In this document: piece after piece, positions 5,933 to 6,258 of the stretch | Layout: each line of letters starts with the position of its first letter | Position numbering within the stretch: position 1 is the stretch's first letter | Translations under genes and position numbers: made by a program | DNA from: Alphaproteobacteria bacterium | Lineage (GTDB): Bacteria; Pseudomonadota; Alphaproteobacteria; Rs-D84 | Assembly (NCBI GenBank): GCA_017383325.1 | Contig: JAFNYG010000010.1 | Coordinates: 1-6,258 of the forward strand | DNA length: 6,258 bases | Direction of reading: 5' to 3' | The notes under the pieces: generated by a model | The model's database searches: none | What the model was told of the DNA's origin: nothing | Seen by the model: only the letters and a program-made list of their open reading frames with translations

Positions 5933-6130
5933 TCCAAAGACCTTTTAAACCCAAACACACAAAACATCAATATTATTACCGCCTGCAGCCCCAGCACCGC
6001 ATACAACCACCAAATATCACCAAACGAACTGCCCTTTAGAAATTGATCACGTGTTATATCCATATAAAACCGCGCAGGAAACATGGACGACACATATTGA
6101 TATCCGCGCCCCATGTATTCAATTGGAAAA
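5929..6130 (-). CDS. ABC-2 type exporter permease, C-terminal part only (truncated at junction)
   Basis: The reading frame ending at 5929 gives the last 60-70 residues of a second ABC-2 permease. Visible are F-P-I-E-Y-M-G-R-G-Y-Q-Y, then M-F-P-A-R-F-Y-M-D-I-T-R-D-Q-F-L-K-G, a final membrane span and a short basic tail. This matches the closing part of the family (P-x-x-x-M...P-x-x-Y...R-x-x-F-L-K-G). The Met at 6114 is internal, not a start: the family resemblance continues upstream of it to about 6127-6130, and the frame then stops at 6150-6148. About 300 residues are therefore missing. It overlaps the next permease by ATGA, so the two probably form a heterodimer like YbhS/YbhR. The break coincides with the start of unrelated integrase sequence. 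Confidence 0.82.
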
Positions 6131-6258
6131 CAAGGGGCAACGCTGGCTCATCACTCAGTCCAAAAAGACTGGCTACGAATTGAAAATACCCATCTTTCTG
6201 ATTTTTGGAGGACGGGCGCAACGGATATTGGAGAAATATCCCTCATTGGCAGAGTTTA
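6126..6258 (+). pseudogene. Tyrosine recombinase (integrase) fragment, Bacteroidetes-like
   Basis: From about 6126 one plus-strand frame stays open to the window end (44 codons) with no start codon. It reads E-N-K-G-Q-R-W-L-I-T-Q-S-K-K-T-G-Y-E-L-K-I-P, later A-Q-R-I-L-E-K-Y. The pattern W-(I/L)-x-x-x-(R/S)-x-K-T-x-x-x-x-x-(V/I)-P followed by I-L-x-K-Y is common in the catalytic domain of Bacteroidetes-type phage/conjugative-transposon integrases, where the Lys of K-K-T is the beta-hairpin lysine. The usual P-L-L-P segment is altered here (P-I-F-L-I-F), perhaps divergence or sequencing error. The fragment lies against a truncated gene on the other strand and is cut by the window edge, so it is best read as foreign sequence joined at about 6124-6135. 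The catalytic Arg, His and Tyr are not within the visible part. Confidence 0.55.

Noticed and set aside
1..6258. CRISPR array, insertion sequence ends, toxin-antitoxin or phage-defence genes
   Set aside because: No regularly spaced repeats, terminal inverted repeats or recognisable defence domains were found on either strand.

Overview
The window looks like low-to-moderate G+C DNA from a Gram-negative, two-membrane bacterium. TolC, RodZ-type and FtsB-type proteins, an encoded tRNA CCA end and ABC-2 exporter permeases all point that way. The sizes and flavours of the RodZ (DUF4115) and FtsB/DivIC proteins and the presence of TspO would suit an uncultured host-associated alphaproteobacterium, but that placement is inference. 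The last ~130 bases look different: they read as a broken tyrosine integrase of Bacteroidetes flavour on the other strand.

Layout, left to right. (1) At 1-226 (minus) is the N-terminal end of UvrA, cut by the window edge. (2) At 302-2120 (minus) is a probable two-gene unit, a DusB-like tRNA-dihydrouridine synthase followed by a RodZ-like HTH/membrane protein, ending in a hairpin terminator before uvrA. (3) At 2140-2466 (plus) is an FtsB/DivIC-like division protein transcribed divergently from dus. The two start codons are only 20 bp apart and appear to be served by overlapping promoters sharing one AT-rich -10 region. (4) A bidirectional hairpin separates ftsB from a convergent TspO/MBR protein at 2491-2967 (minus). 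(5) The gap at 2968-3543 has no protein gene I trust. It holds tRNA-Arg(TCT) with its terminator, then downstream a degenerate second copy of the tRNA 3' end with a second, closely similar terminator. (6) At 3544-~6130 (minus) is an export operon: the C-terminal end of one ABC-2 permease, a complete second ABC-2 permease joined by an ATGA overlap, and a TolC-family outer-membrane protein 13 bp further on. (7) From about 6124-6135 to the end is the integrase fragment.

Most genes are ordinary housekeeping genes (DNA repair, tRNA modification, cell shape, division) next to an exporter whose ATPase and membrane-fusion genes would be expected upstream but are lost at the junction. I see no CRISPR array, no intact mobile element and no clearly new multi-gene system. 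The points most worth a second look are the symmetric, probably leaderless dus/ftsB promoter pair, the duplicated tRNA-Arg tail with its twin terminators, and the probable chimeric junction near 6130.
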